Below, in pieces: positions 35,241-44,078 of a stretch of 64,000 nucleotides of DNA (positions are counted from its first letter, which is position 1; every line of letters begins with the position of its first letter). Below the pieces are notes generated by a model. That model saw only the letters and a list, made by a program, of their open reading frames with translations, searched no databases and was not told the DNA's origin. Source of the stretch: JAHIVN01 sp018816645 (GTDB lineage: Bacteria; Patescibacteriota; Dojkabacteria; JAHIVN01); assembly GCA_043816305.1 (NCBI GenBank), contig JBDRHZ010000001.1, positions 1 through 64,000 on the forward strand, written 5' to 3'. Position numbers and translations under genes: made by a program.

Positions 35241-36422
35241 CTATTTCTTTCTAAGTAACTTCTCATAAACATTCTCTACATCTTTATCGCCTCGTCCCGA
35301 AAGATTGATCACAACCACATCGCTCTTCTTGTACTTGCTTCTATTCTTCAATAAATATGCTACCGCATGAGCCGATTCGAGAGCAGGTATGATCCCTTCC
35401 AATTGGGAGAGTTTCACAAAAGCATTGACTGCTTCCTTATCTGTTGCCTCACCCAGCGTTAATCTCCCATTCCCCTTCAGCATACTTAATTCTGGACTGA
35501 CTCCAGGATAATCAAGACCGGAAGCAGCACTATACGATCCCTTTATCATGCCATCTTTGTTTTTCATAACTAGGGTTCTAGATCCATGAATCTCACCGGT
35601 CTTTCCTGTACCTAGTACTAAACCATGTCTTCCTGATAAACGTCCTTTTCCTGCTGGTTCAACAGCCACTAATTCTACACTCTCTTTGCTAATGAACTTG
35701 TAGAATGCTCCTGTAGCGTTGCTTCCTCCACCTACACAGGCAATGATAGCTGTAGGCAATCTTCCCTCCGCTTTCATAAGGTGAGCATATATCTCCTCAC
35801 CTATGACTTTTTGAAAGTCACGAACCATAGTAGGATAGGGGTGAGGACCCACAGTAGAGCCTAGTAAATAGTATGCAATTTCCACCTCCTTTATGTACCC
35901 TTGTATTGCAACATCAATCGTATCCTTAAGAGTTCCCTGCCCTTGTGACACAGGAACAACTTTTGCACCAAGCACTTTCATCCTGTACACATTCGGTTTC
36001 TGAGCCTCAATATCTCTTGCACCCATGTAAACATCACAGTTCATCCCGAAATAAGCAGCAATTGTAGCTGTAGCAACGCCATGCTGACCTGCACCGGTTT
36101 CAGCTATTACTTTCTTTTTGCCTAAATGTTTTGCCAATAGTCCTTGTCCTACAACATTGTTAATCTTATGTGCACCGGTATGATTTAAATCCTCACGCTT
36201 CAAATAGACCTTACATCCGACCTCTTTTGACAAACGTTCAGCCAAATAAAGCAGGCTAGGCCTGTTTGCGTAGTTTTTATACAATTCTTTCAATTCGTGC
36301 TGAAACTTCCTTTGTTTCTTCAACTTCTCATATTCCTTTGCAAGATCAAGTAAAACATTCTTGAGTTCAGGAGGTAAATAGATACCGCCAAATTCACCAA
36401 AGTAACCGTTATTAGTTTTCAT
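35241..36422 (-). CDS. trpB: tryptophan synthase beta subunit (stand-alone)
   Basis: A 393-residue TrpB1-type protein of normal length. The PLP Lys lies in EDLNHTGAHKINNVVGQ, with ETGAGQHGVATATI following and the phosphate loop CVGGGSNATGAFY. The C-terminus carries LSGRGDKD. No trpA or other trp gene is in the window, so the enzyme probably makes Trp from scavenged indole plus serine. The gene is the last of the Trp operon and is preceded by a leader peptide and attenuator. Confidence 0.96.
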   Translation of the reverse strand: MKTNNGYFGEFGGIYLPPELKNVLLDLAKEYEKLKKQRKFQHELKELYKNYANRPSLLYLAERLSKEVGCKVYLKREDLNHTGAHKINNVVGQGLLAKHLGKKKVIAETGAGQHGVATATIAAYFGMNCDVYMGARDIEAQKPNVYRMKVLGAKVVPVSQGQGTLKDTIDVAIQGYIKEVEIAYYLLGSTVGPHPYPTMVRDFQKVIGEEIYAHLMKAEGRLPTAIIACVGGGSNATGAFYKFISKESVELVAVEPAGKGRLSGRHGLVLGTGKTGEIHGSRTLVMKNKDGMIKGSYSAASGLDYPGVSPELSMLKGNGRLTLGEATDKEAVNAFVKLSQLEGIIPALESAHAVAYLLKNRSKYKKSDVVVINLSGRGDKDVENVYEKLLRKK

Positions 36423-36440
36423 GTAAAGATTATAATAAGT

Positions 36441-36483
36441 AAAAAATCCCGCTTTTTATGAGCCTCTGGCTCTAAGCGGGATT
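36441..36483 (-). terminator. attenuator terminator of trpB
   Basis: On the minus strand AATCCCGCTT (36483-36474) pairs with AAGCGGGATT (36454-36445) with an inner GAGCC/GGCTC stem, followed by TTTTTT (36446-36441): a strong intrinsic terminator 19 bases before trpB. Its 5' arm AATCCCGC can instead pair with GCGGGGTT at the end of the leader peptide frame (36518-36511), 8 bp including one G-U. This gives a competing antiterminator. Confidence 0.85.
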
Positions 36484-36508
36484 ATGTTTGATAATTAAGC
36501 GTTCTAAT

Positions 36509-36571
36509 CTAACCCCGCCAACGAGATCTTGTCCACCAGACTATTTTTTGAATGTAAGAATTGTCGTTCAT
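36509..36571 (-). CDS. trpL: trp leader peptide (attenuation)
   Basis: A 20-codon frame starts at ATG 36571 and ends at TAG 36509. Its sequence ends IVWWTRSRWRG, with Trp at codons 12, 13 and 18. AGGA lies about 8 bases before the ATG. A ribosome stalled at the Trp pair would leave codons 18-21 free to pair with the terminator's 5' arm (read-through). A ribosome reaching the stop codon would cover them and let the terminator form. This matches the classical trp attenuation logic of enterobacteria. Located between trpS (ending 36614) and trpB. Confidence 0.82.
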   Translation of the reverse strand: MNDNSYIQKIVWWTRSRWRG

Positions 36572-36613
36572 AATAAAATTCCTAACTTAATGCTATATGC
36601 TGTTAGCTGTTTT

Positions 36614-38857
36614 TTATCTCTTCCTAAAACTCAACTCATTCTCAATACCAATCAGATCATATACCTCGTCTAATGCTTTGTTCGCATACTCGTTTGCCCG
36701 CTCAGCACCTTTCTCAAGAATATCTTTTGCCAGTTTAATATTACCCTCAATTTCTTTTCTCTTCTTTCGTGCCTCCTCAAAACACCTTTTATGGGCTTTA
36801 ACCAGTTTCTCCTTCACCTCGACATCTCCGACCTTACCTTCTCTATATCGCTTCTTCAAGTCGTTAACTTCATCTTTATTATCATTCAGCAGATCGTGAT
36901 ATATGAAAACCGGATTACCTTCGACCGTCCCCGGATCAGAGGCGCGTTTCCGATTTGGATCAGTAAAACACTTCGTTATTTGTTCTTTGATAAGTTTCTC
37001 ATCATCGAAGATTCCGATCACATTGCCCAGGCTTTTGCTCATTTTTCTTTCTCCGTCAGTTCCTACTACTTTTCCCGAATGGCCGCTACTGATTAGTGGT
37101 TCGGGAAGCGGGAAAAAATTGTCGGGATAGACTTTATTAAATGACTGAGCAACATCTCTTGCCAGCTCCACGTGCTGCCGCTGGTCTTCACCAACTGGTA
37201 CACCGTCCGGCTTATAAAGAAGAATGTCCGCAGCCATCAGAATCGGATAGTTGAAAAGCCCCATGTTAATAGTCTCCGCAGAAACCCCCTTTGCCAGCTT
37301 ATCCTTAAAGGCATGCATCCTTTTTAAGTAGCCAAAAGGAATATAATTTGCCAGGACAACTGCAAGCTGACTGTGAGCTGGAACATCTGACTGACGGAAA
37401 TACGCACTTTTGTTTGGATCAAGACCTAGCGCTATGAAATCGAGAATGTTACTTGTAATGTTTTCTTCCAATTTCTTCTTATCCTGAACAGTTGTCAGAG
37501 CGTGCAGATCTGCCACGAAGTAGAAGGAATTCTTTACTGATACTTGTAGATCCATTTGCGGCTTCACTGCTCCAAAGTAGTTTCCAATGTGAAGGGCATT
37601 CCCGCTTGGAGTAATGCCTGACAATACAGTTTCTACTTTGATATTATCTGCATCCTGCCTGTGGGGGTTTGGAAATGTCACATCAATTACTTTATACTTC
37701 CGACTCCCAAGGAACTTCATGATATTCTCCTTATCAGTTTCAATGGCCCCACTCCTAGTAGCAGAACCAGTGATGACTCGGTCCATATACATGACTGCAT
37801 CATCTGCATAGAGTTCGACTTTATCGTCAAGCAGAAATGGGGTTAAGAGTCCTTCTTTAAACCCAAGCTTCTTAACTTCATCAGGACTGCACATTTCAAC
37901 ATTTTCCAACTTTAATACTTGCTTCAGACGAACATTGTCAACACTTCTGTCATCCCTTCGAAGCAAAGCTATGTATCTCTTACCGTCCCCTTTAAACAAC
38001 AGTGTTCCTAGCCCTTCACGATACTTCATACCGAGAGCTCGAACTTGTTCATCTAGGTTTAGGCTGTCAGTACCACTATTTAGTACCTTATACTTGATTT
38101 TGTACGAATCAAGTTTTTTTGTTATTTTTTCTAGCATCTTTCTGTCAGAATTTCTTATTGTTGTATTTGAAACGCTAGGTTGGTTATTTACTACCTCTGA
38201 TTCAATAAAATGACCTATTCCTCCACCGTATAGACCTTTAAGGTTATTTCCGACTTCCTCAACAGCTCGCCTCACTTCTATGGTATCTACTCCTTTTACT
38301 TTACAACCTAATATGAAAACTGAAGTTGTAGCTTCATCGATCTTCTGATAAACACTATCTCTATAGAAAAATCTCGATAATATTTTCTCATTATCTGCCA
38401 TGACAACTAACCCTGCAGGTAGGTACTCTACACCCCCACCCAGAGGTTTGAATTCCTCACCTTCTTCGCTAAATCTTAATACTATATCCCCAGTAATTGA
38501 GTTTGCATCGAATACACCAAGTGGGATGAATGTTTGCAGGGCCACTAGATTTGTTACATCAACAACATTGTTTATCCGTGGGAACTTTCCCGATTCTAGA
38601 TATCGTCGATAAAGCCTTTCTACAGATGGAATATTAGTTTCTGGGTCAAATCCCAACTCTTTATAGAAGTCTCTATACAAAGTAAACATCCTACTATTAA
38701 AGAACTCTTCCGTCCTTACTTCTTCTATCTTAAATTCCAACTTATCCTCAATAAGCACATTTTTCCCCTTCTGAACTATGATCTCCTTAACAGGCAAAAG
38801 AACAACATCAACATCTGGGAACTTATTCCTTACTTTTTTTGATATTAAAAATTTCAT
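36614..38857 (-). CDS. trpS: tryptophanyl-tRNA synthetase fused to B3/4 and YbaK editing-like domains
   Basis: 747 residues, about twice a normal TrpRS. Residues about 1-225 form a B3/4 domain as in PheRS beta (FPRINNVVDVTNLVALQTFI, then GVFDANSITGDIVLRF and VVMAD). Residues about 240-390 form a YbaK/ProX-type deacylase (TLLFKGDGKRYIALL, RDDRSVDNVRLKQVL, FKEGLLTPFLLDD). Residues about 405-747 are a complete TrpRS with LHIGNYFGA, PILMAADILLYKPDGVPVGE and GERKMSKSLGN. The added domains suggest hydrolysis of mischarged tRNA. tRNA-Trp and a T-box precede it. Confidence 0.93.
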   Translation of the reverse strand: MKFLISKKVRNKFPDVDVVLLPVKEIIVQKGKNVLIEDKLEFKIEEVRTEEFFNSRMFTLYRDFYKELGFDPETNIPSVERLYRRYLESGKFPRINNVVDVTNLVALQTFIPLGVFDANSITGDIVLRFSEEGEEFKPLGGGVEYLPAGLVVMADNEKILSRFFYRDSVYQKIDEATTSVFILGCKVKGVDTIEVRRAVEEVGNNLKGLYGGGIGHFIESEVVNNQPSVSNTTIRNSDRKMLEKITKKLDSYKIKYKVLNSGTDSLNLDEQVRALGMKYREGLGTLLFKGDGKRYIALLRRDDRSVDNVRLKQVLKLENVEMCSPDEVKKLGFKEGLLTPFLLDDKVELYADDAVMYMDRVITGSATRSGAIETDKENIMKFLGSRKYKVIDVTFPNPHRQDADNIKVETVLSGITPSGNALHIGNYFGAVKPQMDLQVSVKNSFYFVADLHALTTVQDKKKLEENITSNILDFIALGLDPNKSAYFRQSDVPAHSQLAVVLANYIPFGYLKRMHAFKDKLAKGVSAETINMGLFNYPILMAADILLYKPDGVPVGEDQRQHVELARDVAQSFNKVYPDNFFPLPEPLISSGHSGKVVGTDGERKMSKSLGNVIGIFDDEKLIKEQITKCFTDPNRKRASDPGTVEGNPVFIYHDLLNDNKDEVNDLKKRYREGKVGDVEVKEKLVKAHKRCFEEARKKRKEIEGNIKLAKDILEKGAERANEYANKALDEVYDLIGIENELSFRKR

Positions 38858-38901
38858 TTCAACAAGATAAAAAATAAAGTAAAAATAACAGATTTCTCAA
38901 T

Positions 38902-38975
38902 TGGCAGGTCTGCCTAGATTCGAACTAGGAACGACGGTTTTGGAGACCGTAATGATACCCTTTCACCACAGACCT
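38902..38975 (-). tRNA. tRNA-Trp (CCA)
   Basis: A complete cloverleaf on the minus strand: acceptor AGGTCTG/CAGACCT, D stem GTGA/TCAT, anticodon arm ACGGT-CTCCAAA-ACCGT with anticodon CCA, and T arm CCTAG-TTCGAAT-CTAGG. Discriminator G and a genome-encoded CCA complete it (38905-38902). It lies right after the T-box terminator and 44 bases before trpS, so it is probably transcribed with the synthetase under T-box control. Confidence 0.96.
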
Positions 38976-39222
38976 AAAAAAACGCCCTCAACTAAACACA
39001 GTTTCCTGTATCTAGATGAGGACGCTTTTGCATGGTGCCACCTCAATTTATAAATAGATTGCTCTATTTAACTTGTTAACCGACTCCACAGATATCGGTC
39101 TGAAGTAAGATTACGGACTTCTTCCGGAAAAGGCTACTTGTTTGAACTTTCACCTCCCAGCGTATTCTCTTTCAAGAATTCACCAGGCCCATTCTCCTGA
39201 TTCCGACGCTTTTACTTATTAA
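38976..39222 (-). promoter_or_regulatory. T-box riboswitch (transcriptional) before tRNA-Trp and trpS
   Basis: The conserved T-box element GAGGTGGCACCATG is at 39044-39031. TGAGG before the bulge can pair with CCTCA after it (antiterminator). The same CCTCA takes part in a long terminator: GCGTCCTCA.../...TGAGGGCG with an extended stem capped by GAAA, then seven T (38982-38976). Upstream, AGAGAA and GGTGAAAG match conserved stem I distal motifs. I could not place the specifier codon with confidence. Uncharged tRNA-Trp is the expected ligand from context. Confidence 0.88.
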
Positions 39223-39260
39223 ATCCCGCTTAGCGGGATAAAGTATTCAATTGCAGAAGA

Positions 39261-39290
39261 ATCATATCACAGACAATCTAGCTTTTGCAA
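39261..39290 (-). promoter_or_regulatory. promoter of the Trp operon
   Basis: On the minus strand TTGCAA (39290-39285) and TATGAT (39266-39261) are spaced 18 bp. The transcript would begin near 39254 and pass a GC hairpin (ATCCCGC/GCGGGAT, about 39240-39224) before the T-box stem I. The remaining 39291-39615 shows no gene; short words such as GCTGTTAGCTGT there belong to the dispersed degenerate repeats. Confidence 0.6.
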
Positions 39291-39615
39291 ATTGAGCAAT
39301 GGTTAATGCAGGAGTAAAGGCTTATTATGATCCTTTAATTAATATCTTCTATTCACTAGATAACCATTTCACTACTTAACTACTGCACCTCTCCGCTTCT
39401 CTACTTGCTGTTAGCTGTCCGTTATTTACTATCCGCTTTCTTGACATACTTCGTCCTATACCCAGTATTCTCATCTGACCTTAGCTTCTATTTAATAATA
39501 GTTTCAACATCAAGAGAAACATCTTTAGTATTTACTTTAAATCTTGTTAATATTATCATAACCGGATATAAAGGTAGACTTATAACTGTTATACTTATTT
39601 TGTGAGAAAGGCAAG

Positions 39616-40227
39616 ATGCAAAAAATAATTTTAAAATACTTAAACATAGGAAATGCTGCACTTTTATTAATTGGAATAACTTTATGCATAGTACTTGCAG
39701 CTGATAATTACTGGATCAAAGACTCATATAGCTATCTCGGAACATATCCGAGGGGAAGGATTCCTTTCACCTCTCTTCTGATAATTCTAGCTGTTATCAA
39801 CGGAGTATTTATATTTCAAACAATTGCTGCTTTCGAAAGAGCATATTCCAGTAAAATAATTCCACATTCCCGGATGAAGTCATTAAGAATCATATTCACA
39901 TTGGATTTCATATGTCTCTCGATCGCCGGTATAATACCGATGAACCAGCAGCTTTCGTTTCATACTGTAGGCGGGATTTTGTATTTCGCACTTTACCCAT
40001 TTGGAATCTATATATTTAGTAAAATTACGCAAGAAATAAATCCTAAATTTTCACGTATTTCCAGGAATATCAGCCTCTTGTATTCAATTGGAAGCATCTT
40101 TTTCCTGCTTGCTTTTCGAAGTGTCGTTCCAGTTGAGACCTTCTGTATCATGCTTATCGCAGTTTGGACCTTTTTCTTGAATCGATTAGTTCTAAACATC
40201 TTTCGCTCACAGAAGAGAGTTAAATAA
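39616..40227 (+). CDS. DUF998-like membrane protein
   Basis: A 203-residue protein with about six hydrophobic helices. The start LKYLNIGNAALLLIGITLCI is followed by DSYSYLGTYPRG, similar to the D-x-[SI]-x-LG motif seen after helix 1 in DUF998 and related proteins. Then HTVGGILYFALYPFGIYIF. Function unknown; integral membrane location is clear. It lies 30 bases before a glycosyltransferase gene on the same strand. Confidence 0.65.
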   Translation: MQKIILKYLNIGNAALLLIGITLCIVLAADNYWIKDSYSYLGTYPRGRIPFTSLLIILAVINGVFIFQTIAAFERAYSSKIIPHSRMKSLRIIFTLDFICLSIAGIIPMNQQLSFHTVGGILYFALYPFGIYIFSKITQEINPKFSRISRNISLLYSIGSIFFLLAFRSVVPVETFCIMLIAVWTFFLNRLVLNIFRSQKRVK

Positions 40228-40257
40228 TCTTCCCCTTTCTGATAGAATCAGCCTATC

Positions 40258-41358
40258 ATGAAAATAGCACTCATAGCCCCGCATATATTTATGTGGGATA
40301 AAGTTTTGAAAGACAATATATTTGCTCCAGGAGATCAAGCAATCTTACTAGCCGATGGCCTTGTAAGCAGAGGGAATGAAGTTACACTTTATTCGGCTGG
40401 TCCTGTCAGAACTAAAGCAAGAAATGTACACATTGACCTGCAAAGCATCGAAGAAGAAGTAAAAAAACATGGGAATTTGCCTGAGCTAATAAAGTCGGAC
40501 ATTGAAACATTCAGGAAACTCTTTAAGGTCATCAAACTCGAAATTCTTGCAATGGCTTTTGCACAAAGTGAGAAGTTTGACATCCTGCATGTTTACATCA
40601 CAAATGGACATGAGGGACCAATATTTTCTCAAGGTCTAAAAAGACCTATACTTTTCACCTTGCATGATTCCTTCAAGCTAAACTTCCCAAACCCAGAAAG
40701 CTACAAGCTTATCAAGAACGTGAAATTTTCTGCAATTAGTGACAATCAGAGATCACAGATTCCTGAACTAAATATAGTCGGCACAGTTCAAAATGGTATT
40801 GAAACGGATAAGTTCTTGTATAAAGGAAAGCCGGATAAATACTTTCTAAGTTATGGCAGAATCATCAAACCAAAGGGCGTTCATCATGCTATCAACGTCT
40901 GTAAGAAAACAGGAGAAAATCTCAAAATTGCAGGGCTTCACTACGAAGGCCACGGAGGCGATAACTACTGGAGCACCAAAGTCGAACCACATATAGATCA
41001 AAAACAGATATCATATGCTGGCTATATTAAAGGTCAAATAAATAAGAACAAAATCTTTGGAAAGGCAAAAGCGCTGCTTTTTCCGATTGAATGGGAGGAA
41101 CCTTTCGGCCTGGTACTTTTAGAGGCAAATGCCTGCGGGACACCAGTTATAGCTTTCAATAGAGGCTCTGTCCCTGAGATCATCAAAAATGGGATAAATG
41201 GATTTGTGGTCAAGAATGAAAAAGAAATGATCGAAAAGATGGCAATAATAGATACAATTGACAGAAATAAATGTCGTGAATATGTTGAGAAGAATTTTAC
41301 AGTCGAGAAAATGGTAGATGGATATGAAAAACTATACACTAGAATTATCGGAAGTTAG
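40258..41358 (+). CDS. GT4 family glycosyltransferase
   Basis: A 366-residue GT-B glycosyltransferase. N-terminal domain: MKIALIAPHIFMWDK and DQAILLADGLVSRGNEVTLY. C-terminal domain: FLSYGRIIKPKGVHHAI, YAGYIKGQINKNKIFGKAKA, LLFPIEWEEPFGLVLLEANA (the EPFGLVxLEA nucleotide-sugar motif) and GTPVIAFNRGSVPEII. It is cytosolic or peripheral, transferring a sugar from an NDP donor; the acceptor is unknown. Confidence 0.92.
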   Translation: MKIALIAPHIFMWDKVLKDNIFAPGDQAILLADGLVSRGNEVTLYSAGPVRTKARNVHIDLQSIEEEVKKHGNLPELIKSDIETFRKLFKVIKLEILAMAFAQSEKFDILHVYITNGHEGPIFSQGLKRPILFTLHDSFKLNFPNPESYKLIKNVKFSAISDNQRSQIPELNIVGTVQNGIETDKFLYKGKPDKYFLSYGRIIKPKGVHHAINVCKKTGENLKIAGLHYEGHGGDNYWSTKVEPHIDQKQISYAGYIKGQINKNKIFGKAKALLFPIEWEEPFGLVLLEANACGTPVIAFNRGSVPEIIKNGINGFVVKNEKEMIEKMAIIDTIDRNKCREYVEKNFTVEKMVDGYEKLYTRIIGS

Positions 41359-41425
41359 ATATTTGGCATCCCCAAACCCAAATTACTTGATTACCTGATT
41401 ACCAAATCATCTGCTTATCTGTTAT

Positions 41426-43033
41426 CTATTTGCCAATTTCTTTCCAGTCTGTATCCTGAATATAAATCTTCCCATTCTTTAAGCACCACTCCGCCTTTGT
41501 AAGTTCTGAGGCAATATCGGCAACATGACCATCCGTCGAAAACACATCATTTGACATGAGTTTATCCATCAATCGAAGAGCTGCTTTCGAAAGAGTGCCG
41601 TCAATTCGATACTCATCAAGCTGCTTGTTACCATCAGGCGTCATATGCCTTGCTACTATTTCTTTACCTTGAATCTCAATAATAACAGTACTCATCGGGT
41701 CCGGTCTGCAAAATACTCTGTTTTTGTATCTTGAGATAATTTTGCTCGCCTTTGCATAGTTTGATTCATAAATCTGTGCACAGTTCGAAATGGTTGTTAA
41801 GTAACCAGGTTTTTTGCCAATTCTTTCTGCGAAATCGAATTGAAGCTTTCTGAGTGCAAAAGCATTCCTCGGCCAGGCATCAAACATATCATTACTTCTG
41901 AAATATGCCGTTAAGTGAAGCTTTTTGCTACGATAAGTAAATTGAAGCAAGGCCATACACGGCACATTTCCGCTGCCAGCTTTTTGCTCCTGATTATTCA
42001 CTGTCTGCTGTTTGCTGTACGCTGTTTGCTTCTTGTCACTCATCCAGCCTTCCTTCACATTATCTACCCAAGGATTCCAGATAGCGACAACCATCCCTCT
42101 ATCCTCGTGATAGCGCTTAAATTTATCATACACCTCCTCAAGCTGATCGAGTCCTGACTTAACTGATCGCTGATTGCTGACAGCTGAAAGCTTCCTCAAT
42201 AACTTCTGGTTTTTCTCTGCATTAAACTCACCAATAGGTAATCCAACCGGATAAGAATAAATTCTCTCCCCATAGTTATAACTCTCGCTACCCTTACTCG
42301 GATTGAAGAAGTCTTTGTAATAAATCTCTAGATCTTTCTTGCTGAAATCAAAGACGTCGGAAAGCTCTGGATCATAGGGGCCTTCCTTTTCGACAACTGT
42401 GACAACATTTACCAGTTCCTTTATCTCACCAATCTTGATCATCCCCTTCCTCGATCCAAACTTCATTATTTTTCGAAGAATTTGAACCCATGCCTCCCAT
42501 ATATAGTCAGCTCTGATGTTAAATGTAGATTTCTCAGATGGGAATTTTTCAGCAGCACTAAATACTGACTCATTAAATTTCCTTGGCTTTGCCCAGGGCT
42601 TAGCTGATTTGCTGATTAGCCGATCAGCTATTTGGCTTATGTCTGTCTTTCCCCGCACATCTATAACTTCCACATTCTTCCTAAAGTCCTCAATGACCGA
42701 TTTATCTATCTCCTTTTGAATTTCACACTTCTTGTCACCTACAACTCTATAATCATCGTCAATACCATTCTTCATAAACTTCATAAATGCCTCACCGCTT
42801 TCACTCCTATCTGTTCCGCAAAGGACAATTTTGTTAATAACAGGATTTGCAAGAATATTTCTAACGATGAAGTTGATACCTCGCTTTGAATAAAGCTGTC
42901 CTCCCAAAGCATAATTTGCAGTCTTCAGCTCATCGAGAATTTGATTTTTTGGCGTCCAAAGCGTACATATCCCGACATTGCTTTTGGGATTTCCTATACT
43001 TAAAACGTCTTTGTAGTAAATAGGCCAATTCAT
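41426..43033 (-). CDS. thymidylate synthase-like protein with DUF4346-type N-terminus
   Basis: A 535-residue protein. N-terminal part: VGICTLWTPKNQILDELKTA and GINFIVRNILANPVINKIVLCGTDRS, as in DUF4346/MtrA-like domains that precede ThyA-like domains in archaea. C-terminal part: VPCMALLQFTYRSKKLHLTA, with the ThyA-like catalytic Cys, then YFRSNDMFDAWPRNAFALRK and TISNCAQIYESNYAKA. A low-complexity stretch KKQTAYSKQQTVNNQEQKAG (about residues 335-355) matches the dispersed repeats of this genome. Probably makes dTMP or a related methylated nucleotide. Confidence 0.75.
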   Translation of the reverse strand: MNWPIYYKDVLSIGNPKSNVGICTLWTPKNQILDELKTANYALGGQLYSKRGINFIVRNILANPVINKIVLCGTDRSESGEAFMKFMKNGIDDDYRVVGDKKCEIQKEIDKSVIEDFRKNVEVIDVRGKTDISQIADRLISKSAKPWAKPRKFNESVFSAAEKFPSEKSTFNIRADYIWEAWVQILRKIMKFGSRKGMIKIGEIKELVNVVTVVEKEGPYDPELSDVFDFSKKDLEIYYKDFFNPSKGSESYNYGERIYSYPVGLPIGEFNAEKNQKLLRKLSAVSNQRSVKSGLDQLEEVYDKFKRYHEDRGMVVAIWNPWVDNVKEGWMSDKKQTAYSKQQTVNNQEQKAGSGNVPCMALLQFTYRSKKLHLTAYFRSNDMFDAWPRNAFALRKLQFDFAERIGKKPGYLTTISNCAQIYESNYAKASKIISRYKNRVFCRPDPMSTVIIEIQGKEIVARHMTPDGNKQLDEYRIDGTLSKAALRLMDKLMSNDVFSTDGHVADIASELTKAEWCLKNGKIYIQDTDWKEIGK

Positions 43034-43253
43034 ATTAAATACGTTCTAACGATCATAATTTACCCTTTACAAAAGAGTATACACTATTCCAAAAATTTCT
43101 TCAGTCTATTTAAATTGACATTTAAATTATTGAGGAGTATTCTACATACAATCAACACATCTTCCGGCCAATAGACTACTGTAATAATTTCAGGGAAAAT
43201 AATGATGTCAAGAAGTAACAAATTATATCTTAAGAACTACAACTTCAGATAAT

Positions 43254-43282
43254 TTTACTTTATTAACTCAAATACTTATAAT
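43254..43282 (+). promoter_or_regulatory. promoter of the 43347 gene
   Basis: TTTACT (43254-43259) and TATAAT (43277-43282) are spaced 17 bp. A second candidate, TTGACA with TATTCT at 17 bp, lies near 43119-43147. The 313-bp gap 43034-43346 holds no other feature that I see. Confidence 0.5.
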
Positions 43283-43346
43283 GACCTAGGAGCGGATATA
43301 TGAATTCAAATCAGAGTGTTAGATATAATATCATTTCAAAATAGCT

Positions 43347-44069
43347 ATGTTTTATGATGATGATGAAACAGCTTCACCACATCCAATGGGAGCACCGGTC
43401 TGGCTAGTTAGTGAAGAGACAGCAATTATTCAAAATCACGGTCAAGAAATGCTTTTCACTGTTCAAGAAGTTCTCAAAAGATGGGGCAGACTCACCTTTT
43501 GGACATTAGATATGCGGCAAGGGTATGCGACTGAGGCACCATTTTTACTCACTCCATACGGGTTTGACCCAACTAGGTCTGAAACACTCAACGAGACTAT
43601 TGCCCTATCTACTTTAGGGAGGGAGCCAATAGAAGAAATCGTAGCTATTGATAGAGAACTTGAAGTTGAACTACCAGATCTACCGCCCGCACAAAGACGT
43701 CTTACAGCTTTTGGTATACGTATTTACAGAGAGACGGAAAGAGAACTCGAAAGAGTTCTTAGAAGATTTCCTAGACAGGAGAGGGGAAAAGTCTTAAGAG
43801 AGATAAGAGATATCTTTGGAATAATAGATGCTGAAACTACGCAATCCATTGCAAAGGGGCGGATACATCGTATGAGTGACAATTCTCATGCTCATGATGG
43901 AAAAGTCCCCGATCACGTAGACACAGCAGTTCATGCCAGATTTGAGGAGTTGGACCTGAGATGGTTATACAGAAACCATCAAAAACATACTGCTTTAGCG
44001 GATGTAATATCCGATGAAGTGCCCACCAGTCTTCAAGTTATACAAAAAAGCAGATTAGATTCCCACTAA
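43347..44069 (+). CDS. unknown 240-aa protein
   Basis: I do not recognise the family. The N-terminal part has strand-like segments (GAPVWLVSEETAIIQNHGQ, LFTVQEVLKRWGRLTFWTLD), the middle is highly charged and helical (IYRETERELERVLRRFPRQE, RGKVLREIRDIFGII), and the end is His-rich (HRMSDNSHAHDGKV..DHVDTAVHARF). No membrane segment. It has its own promoter and no same-strand partner. It belongs to the set of orphan proteins here with the one at 47269. Confidence 0.6.
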   Translation: MFYDDDETASPHPMGAPVWLVSEETAIIQNHGQEMLFTVQEVLKRWGRLTFWTLDMRQGYATEAPFLLTPYGFDPTRSETLNETIALSTLGREPIEEIVAIDRELEVELPDLPPAQRRLTAFGIRIYRETERELERVLRRFPRQERGKVLREIRDIFGIIDAETTQSIAKGRIHRMSDNSHAHDGKVPDHVDTAVHARFEELDLRWLYRNHQKHTALADVISDEVPTSLQVIQKSRLDSH

Positions 44070-44078
44070 CTTGCTTCT

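Noticed and set aside
39061..39120. TGG within a small hairpin loop as the T-box specifier codon
   Set aside because: It lies in a separate ACCGA/TCGGT hairpin downstream of stem I, so it cannot be assigned as the specifier; the true position is left open.
39405..39605. 66-codon plus-strand frame before the DUF998-like gene
   Set aside because: Composition follows the dispersed GCTGTTAGCTGT repeats, no family features are seen, and it ends just before the promoter of the next gene.
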